This document shows positions 24,173 to 33,363 of a stretch of DNA of 64,000 nucleotides, in pieces; the first letter of the stretch is position 1, and every line of letters begins with the position of its first letter. The notes beneath the pieces were generated by a model. That model did not search any database. It was not told where the DNA came from and saw nothing but the letters and a program-made list of their open reading frames with translations. The stretch spans positions 104,163 to 168,162 of the forward strand of contig JAUSAG010000036.1 of the NCBI GenBank assembly GCA_030652995.1, given 5' to 3'. The position numbers and the translations under genes are program-made. This stretch comes from Methylotenera sp. (lineage in GTDB: Bacteria > Pseudomonadota > Gammaproteobacteria > Burkholderiales > Methylophilaceae).

Positions 24173-26599
24173 CTATTCCTTGCTACATTCACAATTTTCG
24201 ACTCTTAGTTTATTGGTTAATTCTGAAACGCTGAATGAACCAGTAGGCGCAGAAAAAGTAACGATAGTACCAACTTTCACAGACGCATCATTTTCAATAG
24301 CAAGTATTTGCTCACAACGTTCTAATGTGTCCTTGAATTGTTGTAAGTATTTCTTAACTGGGAGGTGCCCATTCCCTTCGGCTATTTTATAGTTAGCTTG
24401 TTCAATCATGTGAATGGAGTAATTCCGCATGTCATGAATTATTGGTAATCTTTTTTTATCACCTTTTTGCCACACTGATTTATTGCACCGCATGCAGTCA
24501 CCGAACATCTCGCATGGATTAATTGACCAATCACTTCTACACCCTCCTACTTCAGTGATGTGCTTTGGCGCCGCATTTTCATATAGAAATATTTTTCGTG
24601 CTATAACTTTTACTTTTGGAGGAGCTTCTAATGCGACTGGGCCGATTACGTTAAAATCAACATCAGGATCAAAAGTTTCTATAGATTGTGAAATTATTTC
24701 GTGTGGGGTGCGAAGGTCGTAATGTTCTGATTGCTTTCCATTTTTCCTACCGGCTAATTCATCGATAAATTTTTCATTTGCACCAGCTAATAATGCTTCT
24801 GTTTGATGATACTTTCTAGTTTTATGTAGAGTTATCGATGGGTATGATCCATCGCTCAATCGAATATTAAGATTGAAAAATAATTTAGCAGGTCCTTGGT
24901 TATATTGGCTAAGCCAAGCATTAATGACTTGTCCTGAGAGTGCCTCAGGACGCCACCATTGAGCTATCTCGTTGCCTGTGCCAATGCCTTTTGTATTATC
25001 TGGTAAGAATGAAACTAAAAGTGCGTTATCAAGTTTTGTCGATTTATCTTTTGAGGTGTACGGCCAATGCATAAATTTGCTTTGTTTAAATTGCATTAAT
25101 AAAAAATTATATAGGTCTTTAGATTTGATATAGCAACCTGGTTTAAGCGAGGCGCTAAAAATAGGATGAGATATTTTTAGATGGCTGTGTCCTTTTCCAA
25201 TATACTTTCTGGCCATTACGCAAGTTATATATTTAGTCTTATCAATATTTTGAGGCATATTTATGCTTAACTTATATTTTTGACTAGCTTTCTCGAACTC
25301 GTCAATCCGAATGTAAGGAGCGTTATGTTTTCTAAAATTTTTGCTTACAAGATTAGAAATGTCATTAGGTTCTTTTATAAAAATATGTACTGATAGTTTT
25401 GCTAATCGACTTGGGAAGTAATAGTAGGGAGAGTCTGGGCATGCTAGAACAAAAAGTACATCTTCTTTTGATAAATACTCCTTATTAAAAATATCTCTTA
25501 GGTGTAAGGGGATATATAGCTCGTTTACTTCTGAAAATGAGTTTGGAAATTTCGCTAGATAAAATTTAAATGCTTCATGTGCACCTTGTGAAAAATGCAG
25601 TATGTTTTCAAACATTTCCTTGGCTAAGTTTGATAGCTTGTGAGGTATCGGCAGGTTCTGTGATTCATCAATTTTAGGGCGCGTTAATCTAATTCGAGTA
25701 CGCTCTTTATTATCTTGGTCACTATAAAGTGCATCTCTACTTAATAGTAATGTTTCTGATATTCTCATTGAGACAGTTGTAAAAGAAAGCCCACAAATAG
25801 AAGCCATAAAGCTTGTCTTGCTTATTCCGCCATCTATATCAAGAGATTTGAAATAGGCTAAGCCAACGGCAGCAAGTTCCTCATTAGATATTCGTGATGA
25901 GGCTCTTTGATTAAATTCACTATCATCAACAGCGATAGCTTTTTTGCGCGATTTAGCTTGTATATCGGATACGAAAGAGAATGGTTTGTCTAGAAGATTA
26001 AATCCTTTGCCAGAAAATCTGAACGTCTTGGTGTGGTGTCCAGACTGTAACATTCCAGCAAGAGTTTCTAGTTCTTTGCCGGTGTCATACTTGATGCCTT
26101 GGCTGTAATTACTCTCTTGAATACATCTTAAAGCTTGCTGGAAGGTGATGAGTTTTATTTGGTTAAGATTATTGCTGTCGCAATTTAATACTCGCAGCGC
26201 TTTTTCAAGATAAATTAAAGCCAGTGAGATGCATTTTGGTTTTGACCTTAGGTTTCTGTAGAAAATCATTACGTTGATATAAGCTTTTGCAAACAATAAG
26301 TAGTTTTTGCTTGTGATGAAGTTATCTGCGTCAAGCAATCTTGTTGATAGTTTAGTCGTAGATAGTAAGCCATCTTTTAGAAACTCTTGTTTGAGAAAAA
26401 ATGATTTTGTTGAGTCGTGACTGTGAGGAATGAAACGTGATGAGTACTCAAAATATGGAAGTTCTTTTTCAAAGGTATCTGCATGGATGTTGTTAATATT
26501 TGCCGTACCAAATGGTAAACCCCAGTTGATGAATTTTTCAAACCTATCTAGAACATCCAGCTCGGAATGGACAAGGAATAAAGGTAAATTCTCAGCCAT
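24173..26599 (-). CDS. Large tyrosine-recombinase-family protein (third of three)
   Basis: The 808-residue protein has a long N-terminal region of unknown fold and a recombinase-like domain with MRISETLLL (Arg 279), HKTRKYHQT (His 592, Arg 595) and EHY (Tyr 627), so the catalytic pattern appears kept although stretched. Next is a cysteine cluster (C687, C696, C702, C705: GGCRSDWSINPCEMFGDCMRC then KGDK) typical of the long integrases of multi-recombinase elements. It overlaps the upstream recombinase gene by 8 bp. It could be the specificity or partner subunit of the complex. Confidence 0.75.
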   Translation of the reverse strand: MAENLPLFLVHSELDVLDRFEKFINWGLPFGTANINNIHADTFEKELPYFEYSSRFIPHSHDSTKSFFLKQEFLKDGLLSTTKLSTRLLDADNFITSKNYLLFAKAYINVMIFYRNLRSKPKCISLALIYLEKALRVLNCDSNNLNQIKLITFQQALRCIQESNYSQGIKYDTGKELETLAGMLQSGHHTKTFRFSGKGFNLLDKPFSFVSDIQAKSRKKAIAVDDSEFNQRASSRISNEELAAVGLAYFKSLDIDGGISKTSFMASICGLSFTTVSMRISETLLLSRDALYSDQDNKERTRIRLTRPKIDESQNLPIPHKLSNLAKEMFENILHFSQGAHEAFKFYLAKFPNSFSEVNELYIPLHLRDIFNKEYLSKEDVLFVLACPDSPYYYFPSRLAKLSVHIFIKEPNDISNLVSKNFRKHNAPYIRIDEFEKASQKYKLSINMPQNIDKTKYITCVMARKYIGKGHSHLKISHPIFSASLKPGCYIKSKDLYNFLLMQFKQSKFMHWPYTSKDKSTKLDNALLVSFLPDNTKGIGTGNEIAQWWRPEALSGQVINAWLSQYNQGPAKLFFNLNIRLSDGSYPSITLHKTRKYHQTEALLAGANEKFIDELAGRKNGKQSEHYDLRTPHEIISQSIETFDPDVDFNVIGPVALEAPPKVKVIARKIFLYENAAPKHITEVGGCRSDWSINPCEMFGDCMRCNKSVWQKGDKKRLPIIHDMRNYSIHMIEQANYKIAEGNGHLPVKKYLQQFKDTLERCEQILAIENDASVKVGTIVTFSAPTGSFSVSELTNKLRVENCECSKE

Positions 26600-28142
26600 T
26601 TTGTTCTTTGATACTAGAAATTACAGAACTGACGGCATCAATAAGGTAGTCATCTCTTGTAATAGCCTCAAGAGGAAGTTTCAGTTTTATTAATTTTTTC
26701 TTTTTGGAAAGTAAGCTATCCAGAACGGCCTGATGCGCCCCATCTTTAAATGCTTCAAAACGCGGACAAATATAACATCCAAATGGGGTAAGTACATTGC
26801 ATGGCTTAGTCGAGCAAGATCCAACATCTTTATCGATATCTGGATCTAAAATCCGGTGGTCTAGATCAGGATTTGTTGAGAAGTTTTTGTTAATTACTTT
26901 ACCTCTGAATGCTGATAGTAAGTTCTCATGATGGCTTGATAATTGATTTTCATAATTAACGAAAGCCTCTTCAGTTAAATTGACATAATGTGTTAGTGAT
27001 CCAGTGGACGTTTGAAATCCAGCCCTTGCTAAAACCTCTAGAGGCGCACCTAACATCGCTAAATGGGTTAGTTTCGTATGTTTAAACCTTCTAGTAAATA
27101 AGTTTAAATCTTGAGGCTCTTCATCAATACCAGCGATATATTTTCGACTATTCATGATTCGGCTAGTAATATTAATACCATTTTTGTTTACAAGAACCTG
27201 CTTTCCCGCACCTTTTCTTGCAATGCAAAATATTGGTAAAGTACGTTCTGGTTCTTTTTTTGTAATACTCGATATGTATTTTATATGCTCTACTACCGCT
27301 CTACCAATTGGCTCAGAAAGTGTGTATTCCATCATGTATTCTCGCGCCGGGGTGGCTTTTTGTTTAACTATGGGAACATTAACTTGAACTTTAACCAAGT
27401 TGCCATTTATATCCATATCAATTTTTAGGTCTCCAAATTCTAATAACTGTAATTGCGACGGTCGCATTGCTTCAGAAATAATTAATCTCCACATTAAATA
27501 ATCTTGTGGATTAAATTCACCTGATATGTATAAGCTTTCAACATTTGTAAGGATATTTCTGGTTTGCTGCATACTGAATGGACGCTCTTGCGGATTGGAA
27601 TTTTGGATGTTTATAGTGCTTTTGGGCTTGGGTGATTTTGATGATTTTATATAGCTCTTAAGGTCTAAATCAATTCCTGGGATATTGAGACCAATCCAAT
27701 ACTTTATAAACGATCTAAGCAACTTCTGTGATGAGGGAGATTTATCTTGGTTAAACCAATTAAACATTGCTAAATTGATACAGGATATTTGGTTTGGGAC
27801 TAATTCTTTTATGACTCTTATAAACATCGAGAATTGATTAATCCAACGTTTAACTGTCGATATTTTTCTTCTTCCATTTAATGCATGAATGACGACATAG
27901 TAAAAAATGCTACTGGTAGCTTTCGTTAAACCAACTGATAATTGGTTTAGTCTTATACTTGCGTCACCAGCATCTCCCTTTAATGTCATAAGATCGAAGT
28001 TGACATCAATTAACTTACCGCTATCAATCGGTCTGATTCTTTTAGGGAAATCTTCAGGAATAAGTTCATTGGAATAAACTATAAATGTGTCATATCCGCT
28101 AAATTTATTTGAGGCTGTCAAGGATGCGGTCTCTCTCTTCAA
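26592..28142 (-). CDS. Tyrosine recombinase (second of three) with C-terminal Cys cluster
   Basis: The 516-residue protein has an N-terminal core-binding region (about 70-170), then the catalytic domain: first Arg in EAMRPSQ (227), box II RRFKHTKLTH (351-360) and tyrosine in LTHY (386). At the position of the second catalytic arginine there is Lys 354, so cleavage activity may be weakened or lost. A C-terminal CSTKPC...GCYICPRF cluster (C443, C448, C456, C459) resembles TnpB of Tn554-type elements. It overlaps the first recombinase gene by 38 bp and the third by 8 bp, so the three are one translation-coupled unit. Confidence 0.85.
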   Translation of the reverse strand: MKRETASLTASNKFSGYDTFIVYSNELIPEDFPKRIRPIDSGKLIDVNFDLMTLKGDAGDASIRLNQLSVGLTKATSSIFYYVVIHALNGRRKISTVKRWINQFSMFIRVIKELVPNQISCINLAMFNWFNQDKSPSSQKLLRSFIKYWIGLNIPGIDLDLKSYIKSSKSPKPKSTINIQNSNPQERPFSMQQTRNILTNVESLYISGEFNPQDYLMWRLIISEAMRPSQLQLLEFGDLKIDMDINGNLVKVQVNVPIVKQKATPAREYMMEYTLSEPIGRAVVEHIKYISSITKKEPERTLPIFCIARKGAGKQVLVNKNGINITSRIMNSRKYIAGIDEEPQDLNLFTRRFKHTKLTHLAMLGAPLEVLARAGFQTSTGSLTHYVNLTEEAFVNYENQLSSHHENLLSAFRGKVINKNFSTNPDLDHRILDPDIDKDVGSCSTKPCNVLTPFGCYICPRFEAFKDGAHQAVLDSLLSKKKKLIKLKLPLEAITRDDYLIDAVSSVISSIKEQNG

Positions 28143-29397
28143 TTAGCTCTGCAGCTTGATCAATGATGTGTCTTTGGCTATATCTGGAAGGCATTGTGGA
28201 GGTGTTAGCCCATCGGCCACGTTGAATTAAAATGCTTCTTACATCTTTACCTTTTTCATGAGCAATGTTAGCTATCTCAGTTAAGTGCGTGTGCCTCAAA
28301 GAATGTGGTGTAAACCATGTTGGAAATTCTTTTAACGATTTGAGTTTTGAAATAATTCTATTCAAGTTGCGCTGTGAAATTGGTTCTCCAATACTTGGAC
28401 CACTTTGGCAAACAAATAGATAAGGATGTTCTTTTATATTAGAGCTTAATGAAATCGCAAGACGTCTTTCATTTGTAATATATTTGATTAAATCCGCGGT
28501 TAAGTTCTTGCTAACGGCTAGATCCCCAGAAAGAGTCTTAGATAAAGGCTCTTTAGTCCTCGGATCTGCATTATCATTTGGTTTATGTCTAACTCTTATT
28601 ATGTTTATAAATTTGCCAGGACGTATCTCGTAGTTATACTTAATGTCTGCGCAAGTTACTTTAAGGCATTCGCCTGCTCTCAGTCCAGTTTCATAAAGAA
28701 ATCTGGCAATTAATTTATCCCTATTACCATGATTGGTATTAGGAAAAATACTGTTAGAGCTAATTGCTTGTAAAAAAGTCGCTGTTTGATTTGAATCCAA
28801 AGAATACACTGGTGCAGGTTTTTTATCTGACTTATAGTTTTTTTCAAAGGCTTCGTAAATTATATTTTTATATTTTTCACTTTTAATAAGAGATTTGTCA
28901 TCTACATTCAGCGCACCTTCAATAAAGTCTTGAGTAAGCCATATTAAATAGTTGCATAAATTTCGTAAACGAGCGTTAGATGTGGAAATGTCTACTAAAA
29001 TACCAGATGGAATGCTATGAAGCTTAGGGTTGTCAATTGAACGAATTCTGGCTAACTCTTTAGAAGAGAAGTCGCACCAACCACTGAATTCATCAATTTC
29101 TCTTCTTGTTAATGCAAGTGAATTATTCTTCACCCGTGTTTCTGGTGCTATCCAATTAGGGTTTCTTGATTTTTTTATTAGTGACCATTCTAAGTAGAAT
29201 GCCAAATCTCTAAGGATTGCAAGGTGAGTATTATGGCTTTTTTGGCCTAAATTTCGATAGACATATAAAGTGGGCAACTCACATAGTAGACCGCTGCGAG
29301 TATCTAAAAGTACGGCTCTTCTGACTGAACGTTTGTTAACTCCAGAGCCGATATCTTCGATAATAATTCTTGTTTGCGCTGTAAGGTTTTCAATCAT
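28105..29397 (-). CDS. Tyrosine recombinase/integrase (first of three)
   Basis: From ATG 29397 the product is 430 residues; a TTG at 29427 would add ten residues rich in Cys and Leu. An N-terminal SAM-like DNA-binding region (about 55-165) precedes a complete catalytic domain: Arg 240 (TGLRAGE), HSLRHTH (His 365, Arg 368), Trp 396 in GRW in place of His III, and nucleophile Tyr 406 (SRYSQRH). It is thus the most likely strand-cleaving subunit of the element. It is the first gene of the minus-strand operon and begins about 145 bp inside the right end of the island. Confidence 0.88.
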   Translation of the reverse strand: MIENLTAQTRIIIEDIGSGVNKRSVRRAVLLDTRSGLLCELPTLYVYRNLGQKSHNTHLAILRDLAFYLEWSLIKKSRNPNWIAPETRVKNNSLALTRREIDEFSGWCDFSSKELARIRSIDNPKLHSIPSGILVDISTSNARLRNLCNYLIWLTQDFIEGALNVDDKSLIKSEKYKNIIYEAFEKNYKSDKKPAPVYSLDSNQTATFLQAISSNSIFPNTNHGNRDKLIARFLYETGLRAGECLKVTCADIKYNYEIRPGKFINIIRVRHKPNDNADPRTKEPLSKTLSGDLAVSKNLTADLIKYITNERRLAISLSSNIKEHPYLFVCQSGPSIGEPISQRNLNRIISKLKSLKEFPTWFTPHSLRHTHLTEIANIAHEKGKDVRSILIQRGRWANTSTMPSRYSQRHIIDQAAELIEERDRILDSLK

Positions 29398-29530
29398 TAA
29401 ATGTTTACATAAAATACATATGCTCAAATATATTATAAGGCATAATTTTATTTTTTTTAATATAAATTTTATTTAAACTTAACATCATGATTATATTATA
29501 TTTATTTATATTAAAGATTACATTGTTGTT

Positions 29531-29547
29531 GTTGTGCTAATATCTTT
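29531..29547. other. Right attachment junction of the island
   Basis: The element arm GTTGTGCTAATA (29531-29542) abuts the core TCTTT (29543-29547), which continues into host ttcA. It is the inverted counterpart of the left arm, with one mismatch in twelve. Confidence 0.75.
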
Positions 29548-29688
29548 TCCGCCACTCATGCACACCAGTACAGTATCGCCTTCTTCTATCATGTTGTAAT
29601 CGCCAATGGCTTTGCCGGTGGCGCTTATTAAGCTATTTCTAAGCTTGATGAAGTTGTTGGAATGGTTGAGTGGTAAGTGTTTTATCAT
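29542..29688 (-). pseudogene. ttcA: Host ttcA, 5' portion (49 codons)
   Basis: Read on the minus strand from ATG 29688, the frame encodes [18 protein letters not shown] then [19 protein letters not shown], the unmistakable N-terminal domain and PP-loop of TtcA. After the Asp it runs into element DNA, adding ISTTTTM and a stop at 29518. Its continuation, beginning K-D-S-H-A-M, is at 11486. It begins 26 bp after the SDR gene, so the host order was SDR-ttcA in one operon. The short product cannot be functional. Confidence 0.92.
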
Positions 29689-29714
29689 TTCGTAATTCTA
29701 TAATGTTTAGCGAG

Positions 29715-30464
29715 CTATAAGTTCAAAGAGCGGCCGCCATCAACAGCCAATACATGGCCGGTGATAAAAGGCGCATCAGCGATTAAAAATTTAACGGCTT
29801 TTGCCACATCTTCGGCTTCGCCAATGCGTTTGAGTAAGGTTTGGTTAATCACCCGCTGGCGATAAACTTCATCAAACTGCGGGTTGCTCTCAGGCCATTG
29901 TACAGCGCCGGGGGCAACTGCATTGACGCGTACTTCAGGGCTGAGTTCATGCGCTAAAGATTTAGTTAAGGTCACTAAACCTGCCTTTGCAACGCTATAT
30001 ATAATGTAGCCTTTTTTAGGACGTTCAATATGCATGTCGGTGATGTTCACAATACAGCCATGATTTTTGCGTAACTCAGGTGCAGCCGCTTGCGATAAAA
30101 ATAGCGGTGCTTTTAAGTTGCTACCCATTAAATCTTGCCACTTGGTTTCGTCAACATCACCAATCTCGCTCATGTAATAAGTTGAGGCGTTGTTGATCAG
30201 TACATCTAAACGTCCAAACTGACGCACGGTTTCGGCAACCAAGTTGGGTATTTCAGCAGTATTGAGTAAATCCCCTTGAATAATCGCCACAGAGTTAGCA
30301 CGTTGCAGATTTAGTTCGGCCTGAAGCGCGCGGGCTTCAGTGAATGAGCTTTTATAGTGCACCATAAGTGAATAGCCTTCCGCATGTAGTATGCGGCAAA
30401 TGGTTGCGCCCACGCGCTTTGCGCCACCAGTAATTAGCACTACTTTGTCTTTAATTATGATCAC
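29715..30464 (-). CDS. Pteridine-reductase-like SDR (FolM type)
   Basis: The 249-residue short-chain dehydrogenase has the NADPH-binding motif TGGAKRVG, where the Arg after the glycine-rich turn is typical of pteridine/dihydromonapterin reductases, an NNAS motif, and the catalytic YSVAK (Tyr in KGYIIYSVAKAG). It probably reduces dihydropterins in folate or monapterin metabolism. It was originally followed by ttcA in the same operon, which the island has now broken. Divergent from the MidA-like gene. Confidence 0.82.
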   Translation of the reverse strand: MIIIKDKVVLITGGAKRVGATICRILHAEGYSLMVHYKSSFTEARALQAELNLQRANSVAIIQGDLLNTAEIPNLVAETVRQFGRLDVLINNASTYYMSEIGDVDETKWQDLMGSNLKAPLFLSQAAAPELRKNHGCIVNITDMHIERPKKGYIIYSVAKAGLVTLTKSLAHELSPEVRVNAVAPGAVQWPESNPQFDEVYRQRVINQTLLKRIGEAEDVAKAVKFLIADAPFITGHVLAVDGGRSLNL

Positions 30465-30503
30465 AGATTGCTCATTTAATTTTAGCTAAGATTATAATGG
30501 CTT

Positions 30504-31682
30504 ATGTCAACATTACCTACTTCAGCATTACCCGTTCCTGATGCCGAGGCTCAGGCGCATAGCCTGCGGCTAACTTCGTTTATTCAAGATAAAATCAACC
30601 AACATGATGGCTGGCTGTCATTTGCAGATTTTATGCAGATGGCGCTTTATACACCCGATTTAGGTTATTACAGTGGCGGCGTTAAAAAGTTCGGCACAGG
30701 TGGGGATTTTGTTACCGCACCTGAAATTTCACCATTATTTGCCCAGACATTGGCTAATCAGGTCGCACAAGTGTTGGCGCAAACGCAAGGCGATATTCTA
30801 GAGTTAGGCGCAGGAACGGGTAAGTTAGCAAAAGACTTGCTACTTACGCTACAAGACGCTAATCAGTTGCCAGCACATTACTTTATATTGGAAGTTAGTG
30901 CTTACTTGCGGCAGGTGCAGCTTGAAGAAATGCAAACATATTTACCCGCTCATCTTATGCAGCGTGTGGTTTGGCTGGATGCTCTGCCAGAAAATTTTGT
31001 AGGTCTGATTTTAGGTAATGAAGTGTTGGATGCAATACCCGCACATTTAATTTATAAGCCGCGCGCCGATAGTTCATCGAGCTTAAGTGAGCGAGGCGTA
31101 GCATTTAATGAGCAATTTATCTGGCGAGATAAGCCATTGGTTGCAGGCGGTTTATTGGATTTAGTCAGTAGCTACGCGTTACCAACCGATTATTTAACTG
31201 AAGTAAATCCCTCAGCGATTGGCCTTTTGCAAAGCTTGGCACAGGCTTTAGCTCACGGCATCATCATCATGATAGATTACGGCTTTTCGGCGCGTGAGTA
31301 TTACCACCCACAGCGTAATCTAGGGACGCTTATGTGCCATTACCAGCATTATGCGCACACTAATCCACTGATTAATGTCGGGCTTCAAGATATTACCGCA
31401 CATGTGGACTTTACCAGTATTGCACGTGCTGGCGTAGATAAAGGTTTAGCGTTAGCTGGCTTTTGTAGCCAAGCGCAATTTTTAATGAACTGCGGCATTT
31501 TAGATGGATTAAGCCAAGTATCACCACACGATATGGCGCGTTACGCACCACTTGCAGCCGCTGCGCAAAAGTTACTGTCACCGGCTGAAATGGGTGATTT
31601 ATTTAAAGTGATTGCCTTGAGTAAAAATGTTGATGAGCCCTTGCTGGGGTTTTCATCAGGTGATAAATCTCATACGCTTTGA
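30504..31682 (+). CDS. SAM-dependent methyltransferase, MidA/NDUFAF7 family
   Basis: The 392-residue COG1565 protein has the family opening (MALYTPDLGYYSGG, GTGGDFVTAPEISP) and the SAM-binding motif ILELGAGTGKLAKDLL. A GNEVLDAIPAHL segment and late MIDYGF match the family. The mitochondrial relative methylates an arginine of a complex I subunit; whether bacterial members do the same is unproven. It is transcribed away from the SDR gene with a 39-bp gap. Confidence 0.88.
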   Translation: MSTLPTSALPVPDAEAQAHSLRLTSFIQDKINQHDGWLSFADFMQMALYTPDLGYYSGGVKKFGTGGDFVTAPEISPLFAQTLANQVAQVLAQTQGDILELGAGTGKLAKDLLLTLQDANQLPAHYFILEVSAYLRQVQLEEMQTYLPAHLMQRVVWLDALPENFVGLILGNEVLDAIPAHLIYKPRADSSSSLSERGVAFNEQFIWRDKPLVAGGLLDLVSSYALPTDYLTEVNPSAIGLLQSLAQALAHGIIIMIDYGFSAREYYHPQRNLGTLMCHYQHYAHTNPLINVGLQDITAHVDFTSIARAGVDKGLALAGFCSQAQFLMNCGILDGLSQVSPHDMARYAPLAAAAQKLLSPAEMGDLFKVIALSKNVDEPLLGFSSGDKSHTL

Positions 31683-31794
31683 TTTAAGTGTGCCACAGGC
31701 ACGCCATTCAGGGGAAACTGATAGGTACTACTAAGCCCGCTTCGCAGGCATGTATTACTAATTTTTTAAGCACTAAAGTGCTTGTGAAGAGCCT

Positions 31795-31850
31795 TACTGT
31801 AGGCGCGAATTTATTCGCGATTTGTAATGATACGCATCGCTCCTACAGTA
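31795..31850. repeat. REP-like palindrome directly before trmB
   Basis: The 9-bp ends TACTGTAGG and CCTACAGTA are perfect inverse complements and enclose CGCGAATTTATTCGCG, a nested palindrome. The GTAGGAGCGAATTTATTCGCGA style is that of repetitive extragenic palindromes in many proteobacteria. It ends 2 bp before the likely trmB start. Confidence 0.7.
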
Positions 31851-31852
31851 TA

Positions 31853-32590
31853 ATGCGCCGTATGAATGATACCAATCCGATAGAAAAAATAGTTGATCAA
31901 GAAGCCGACGCTCAAGGCGTAGTTCAGCGACGCATCCGCAGTTTTGTCTTGCGTCAGGGCCGCTTAACCAAAGGTCAGGCGCGTGCGTTAGAAACCGCCT
32001 TGCCTAAATTCGGCATTACCTATTCGCCAGAGTTGCTTGATTTAAATGCACGATTTAATCGGGTGGATAGTAAAAAGATTCTGGAAATTGGCTTTGGTAT
32101 GGGTGAAACTACTGCCAAGATTGCACAGACTTTACCTGACTGTGATTTTTTAGCTGCTGAGGTGCATACCCCAGGCGTTGGCGCATTACTTAAGTTAATT
32201 GAAGAGTCAGCGCTTACTAACATCCGTGTGATTCAGCATGATGTGGTGGAAGTGCTGCAAAATATGCTGGCAGAAGCAAGCCTGGACGGCGTGCATATTT
32301 TTTTCCCTGACCCGTGGCATAAAAAGCGTCACCACAAGCGCAGGTTGATACAAGGGGAGTTTGTAAAACTGCTTTGCAGTAAACTAAAAGTAGGCGGATA
32401 TTTGCATGTGGCCACTGATTGGCAGGAGTATGCGGAGTGGGTGTTGGAAGTGTTGAGTGCAGAGCCGCAGTTACAAAATACGGCAGAAAGCTATGCAGTA
32501 AAACCTACTTATCGTCCACTTACCAAGTTTGAAAACCGCGGGATCAAACTTGGGCATGGGGTTTGGGATTTGGTGTTCACCAAGAGGTAG
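31853..32590 (+). CDS. trmB: tRNA (guanine-N7)-methyltransferase
   Basis: TrmB methylates G46 of tRNAs. The SAM-binding [13 protein letters not shown] and the catalytic [16 protein letters not shown] are intact. The frame is open from 31688, but the first 55 residues would be encoded by a REP palindrome and are not protein-like, so the start is placed at ATG 31853 (MRRMND) or 31862. The resulting 245 or 242 residues suit the family. No good ribosome-binding site is seen. Confidence 0.9.
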   Translation: MRRMNDTNPIEKIVDQEADAQGVVQRRIRSFVLRQGRLTKGQARALETALPKFGITYSPELLDLNARFNRVDSKKILEIGFGMGETTAKIAQTLPDCDFLAAEVHTPGVGALLKLIEESALTNIRVIQHDVVEVLQNMLAEASLDGVHIFFPDPWHKKRHHKRRLIQGEFVKLLCSKLKVGGYLHVATDWQEYAEWVLEVLSAEPQLQNTAESYAVKPTYRPLTKFENRGIKLGHGVWDLVFTKR

Positions 32591-32667
32591 GTTGTGTAAG
32601 AAAAGTCATTTTGTACTTAAGGCGCTTACTGGATTTACAAATCTGGTGATAGCTTGCTGGCTTATAG

Positions 32668-32688
32668 AATGTCATTTTTAATGACATT
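32668..32688. terminator. Hairpin between trmB and engB
   Basis: AATGTCATT and AATGACATT form a perfect 9-bp stem with a TTT loop in the gap between two convergent genes; there is no long T-run. Confidence 0.45.
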
Positions 32689-32694
32689 AAACAG

Positions 32695-33363
32695 CTAACT
32701 AACGTCTTTGCCACCCTCAAGATCAAACGACTTTCGCACCAAATCCTCAGGTTCTTCCGCAAACAGCCATTTCCCAATCACTTTCTCCGCCTCTTCAACG
32801 CCTAGTTTCTTTAAGCTGGAGAATAGCTGTATCGTGCACTCACTATGGTAATGGTTGCCCCAGGTTTCAATAAGCTCTTTGCGAACTCTGTTGAGCGTTA
32901 AGGAGGCTTCGCCTCGTGAGAGTTTGTCTGATTTGGTTAGGAGCACATGCACGGGTTTACCGCTGGGGCAAAACCAATCCAGCATCTGGCGGTCGAGTGG
33001 AGTAAGCGGGTGGCGGCTGTCCATCACTAGCACCAAGCCACCTAAACTTGAACGCTCGCTTAAATAGCGGGCAAGTACGTTTTGCCAGTGCGCGCGCATG
33101 GCTTCAGGTACCTTGGCGTAGCCGTAACCGGGTAAATCGACTAAGTGCCTGTCGTTACCCAGTGTAAAAAAGTTAATAAGCTGCGTGCGGCCAGGCTGCT
33201 TACTCACAAAGGCTAAACGATTATGGTTGGCTAACGTGTTGAGTGCACTTGATTTTCCGGCATTGGATCTGCCGGCAAAAGCAACTTCAATACCGCTGGC
33301 TGGTGGTAGATCACGTAGGTGGTGCGCAGAAATGAAAAATGTAGCGTTTTGAAACAATGGCAT
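32695..33363 (-). CDS. engB: Ribosome biogenesis GTP-binding protein EngB/YsxC
   Basis: The 222-residue TRAFAC GTPase has P-loop GRSNAGKSS, switch motif [22 protein letters not shown] (G3) and [10 protein letters not shown] (G4). EngB takes part in assembling the large ribosomal subunit and is usually essential. The gene is divergent from that of cytochrome c4, a conserved betaproteobacterial neighbour pair. Confidence 0.95.
   Translation of the reverse strand: MPLFQNATFFISAHHLRDLPPASGIEVAFAGRSNAGKSSALNTLANHNRLAFVSKQPGRTQLINFFTLGNDRHLVDLPGYGYAKVPEAMRAHWQNVLARYLSERSSLGGLVLVMDSRHPLTPLDRQMLDWFCPSGKPVHVLLTKSDKLSRGEASLTLNRVRKELIETWGNHYHSECTIQLFSSLKKLGVEEAEKVIGKWLFAEEPEDLVRKSFDLEGGKDVS

Larger units (their letters stand above)
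11482..29547. mobile_element. 18-kb integrative element inserted in the PP-loop codons of ttcA
   Basis: Both limits are defined by the broken host gene and by a shared TCTTT at 11482-11486 and 29543-29547. Immediately inside lie inverted 12-bp arms (11490-11501 and 29531-29542, 11 of 12 matching). The right end encodes three tyrosine recombinases and a small coiled-coil protein; adjacent is a complete second ttcA. Cargo covers efflux, periplasmic dehydrogenase and regulator, pqqA, pseudopilins and a restriction-helicase chimera. The recombinase operon and carried ttcA are visibly richer in A+T than the host genes and the hsdR-like gene. The operon layout recalls Tn554-type tnpABC and other multi-recombinase elements; the exact family cannot be settled without a search. 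Confidence 0.9.

Noticed and set aside
23745..29427. Labelling the island a gamma-mobile-trio or Tn554 element outright
   Set aside because: The operon has features of several multi-recombinase groups, and without profile searches a name would be a guess.
31688..31852. 55-residue N-terminal extension of TrmB
   Set aside because: It would be coded by the REP palindrome and flanking spacer; TrmB homologues begin near MRRMND or later.
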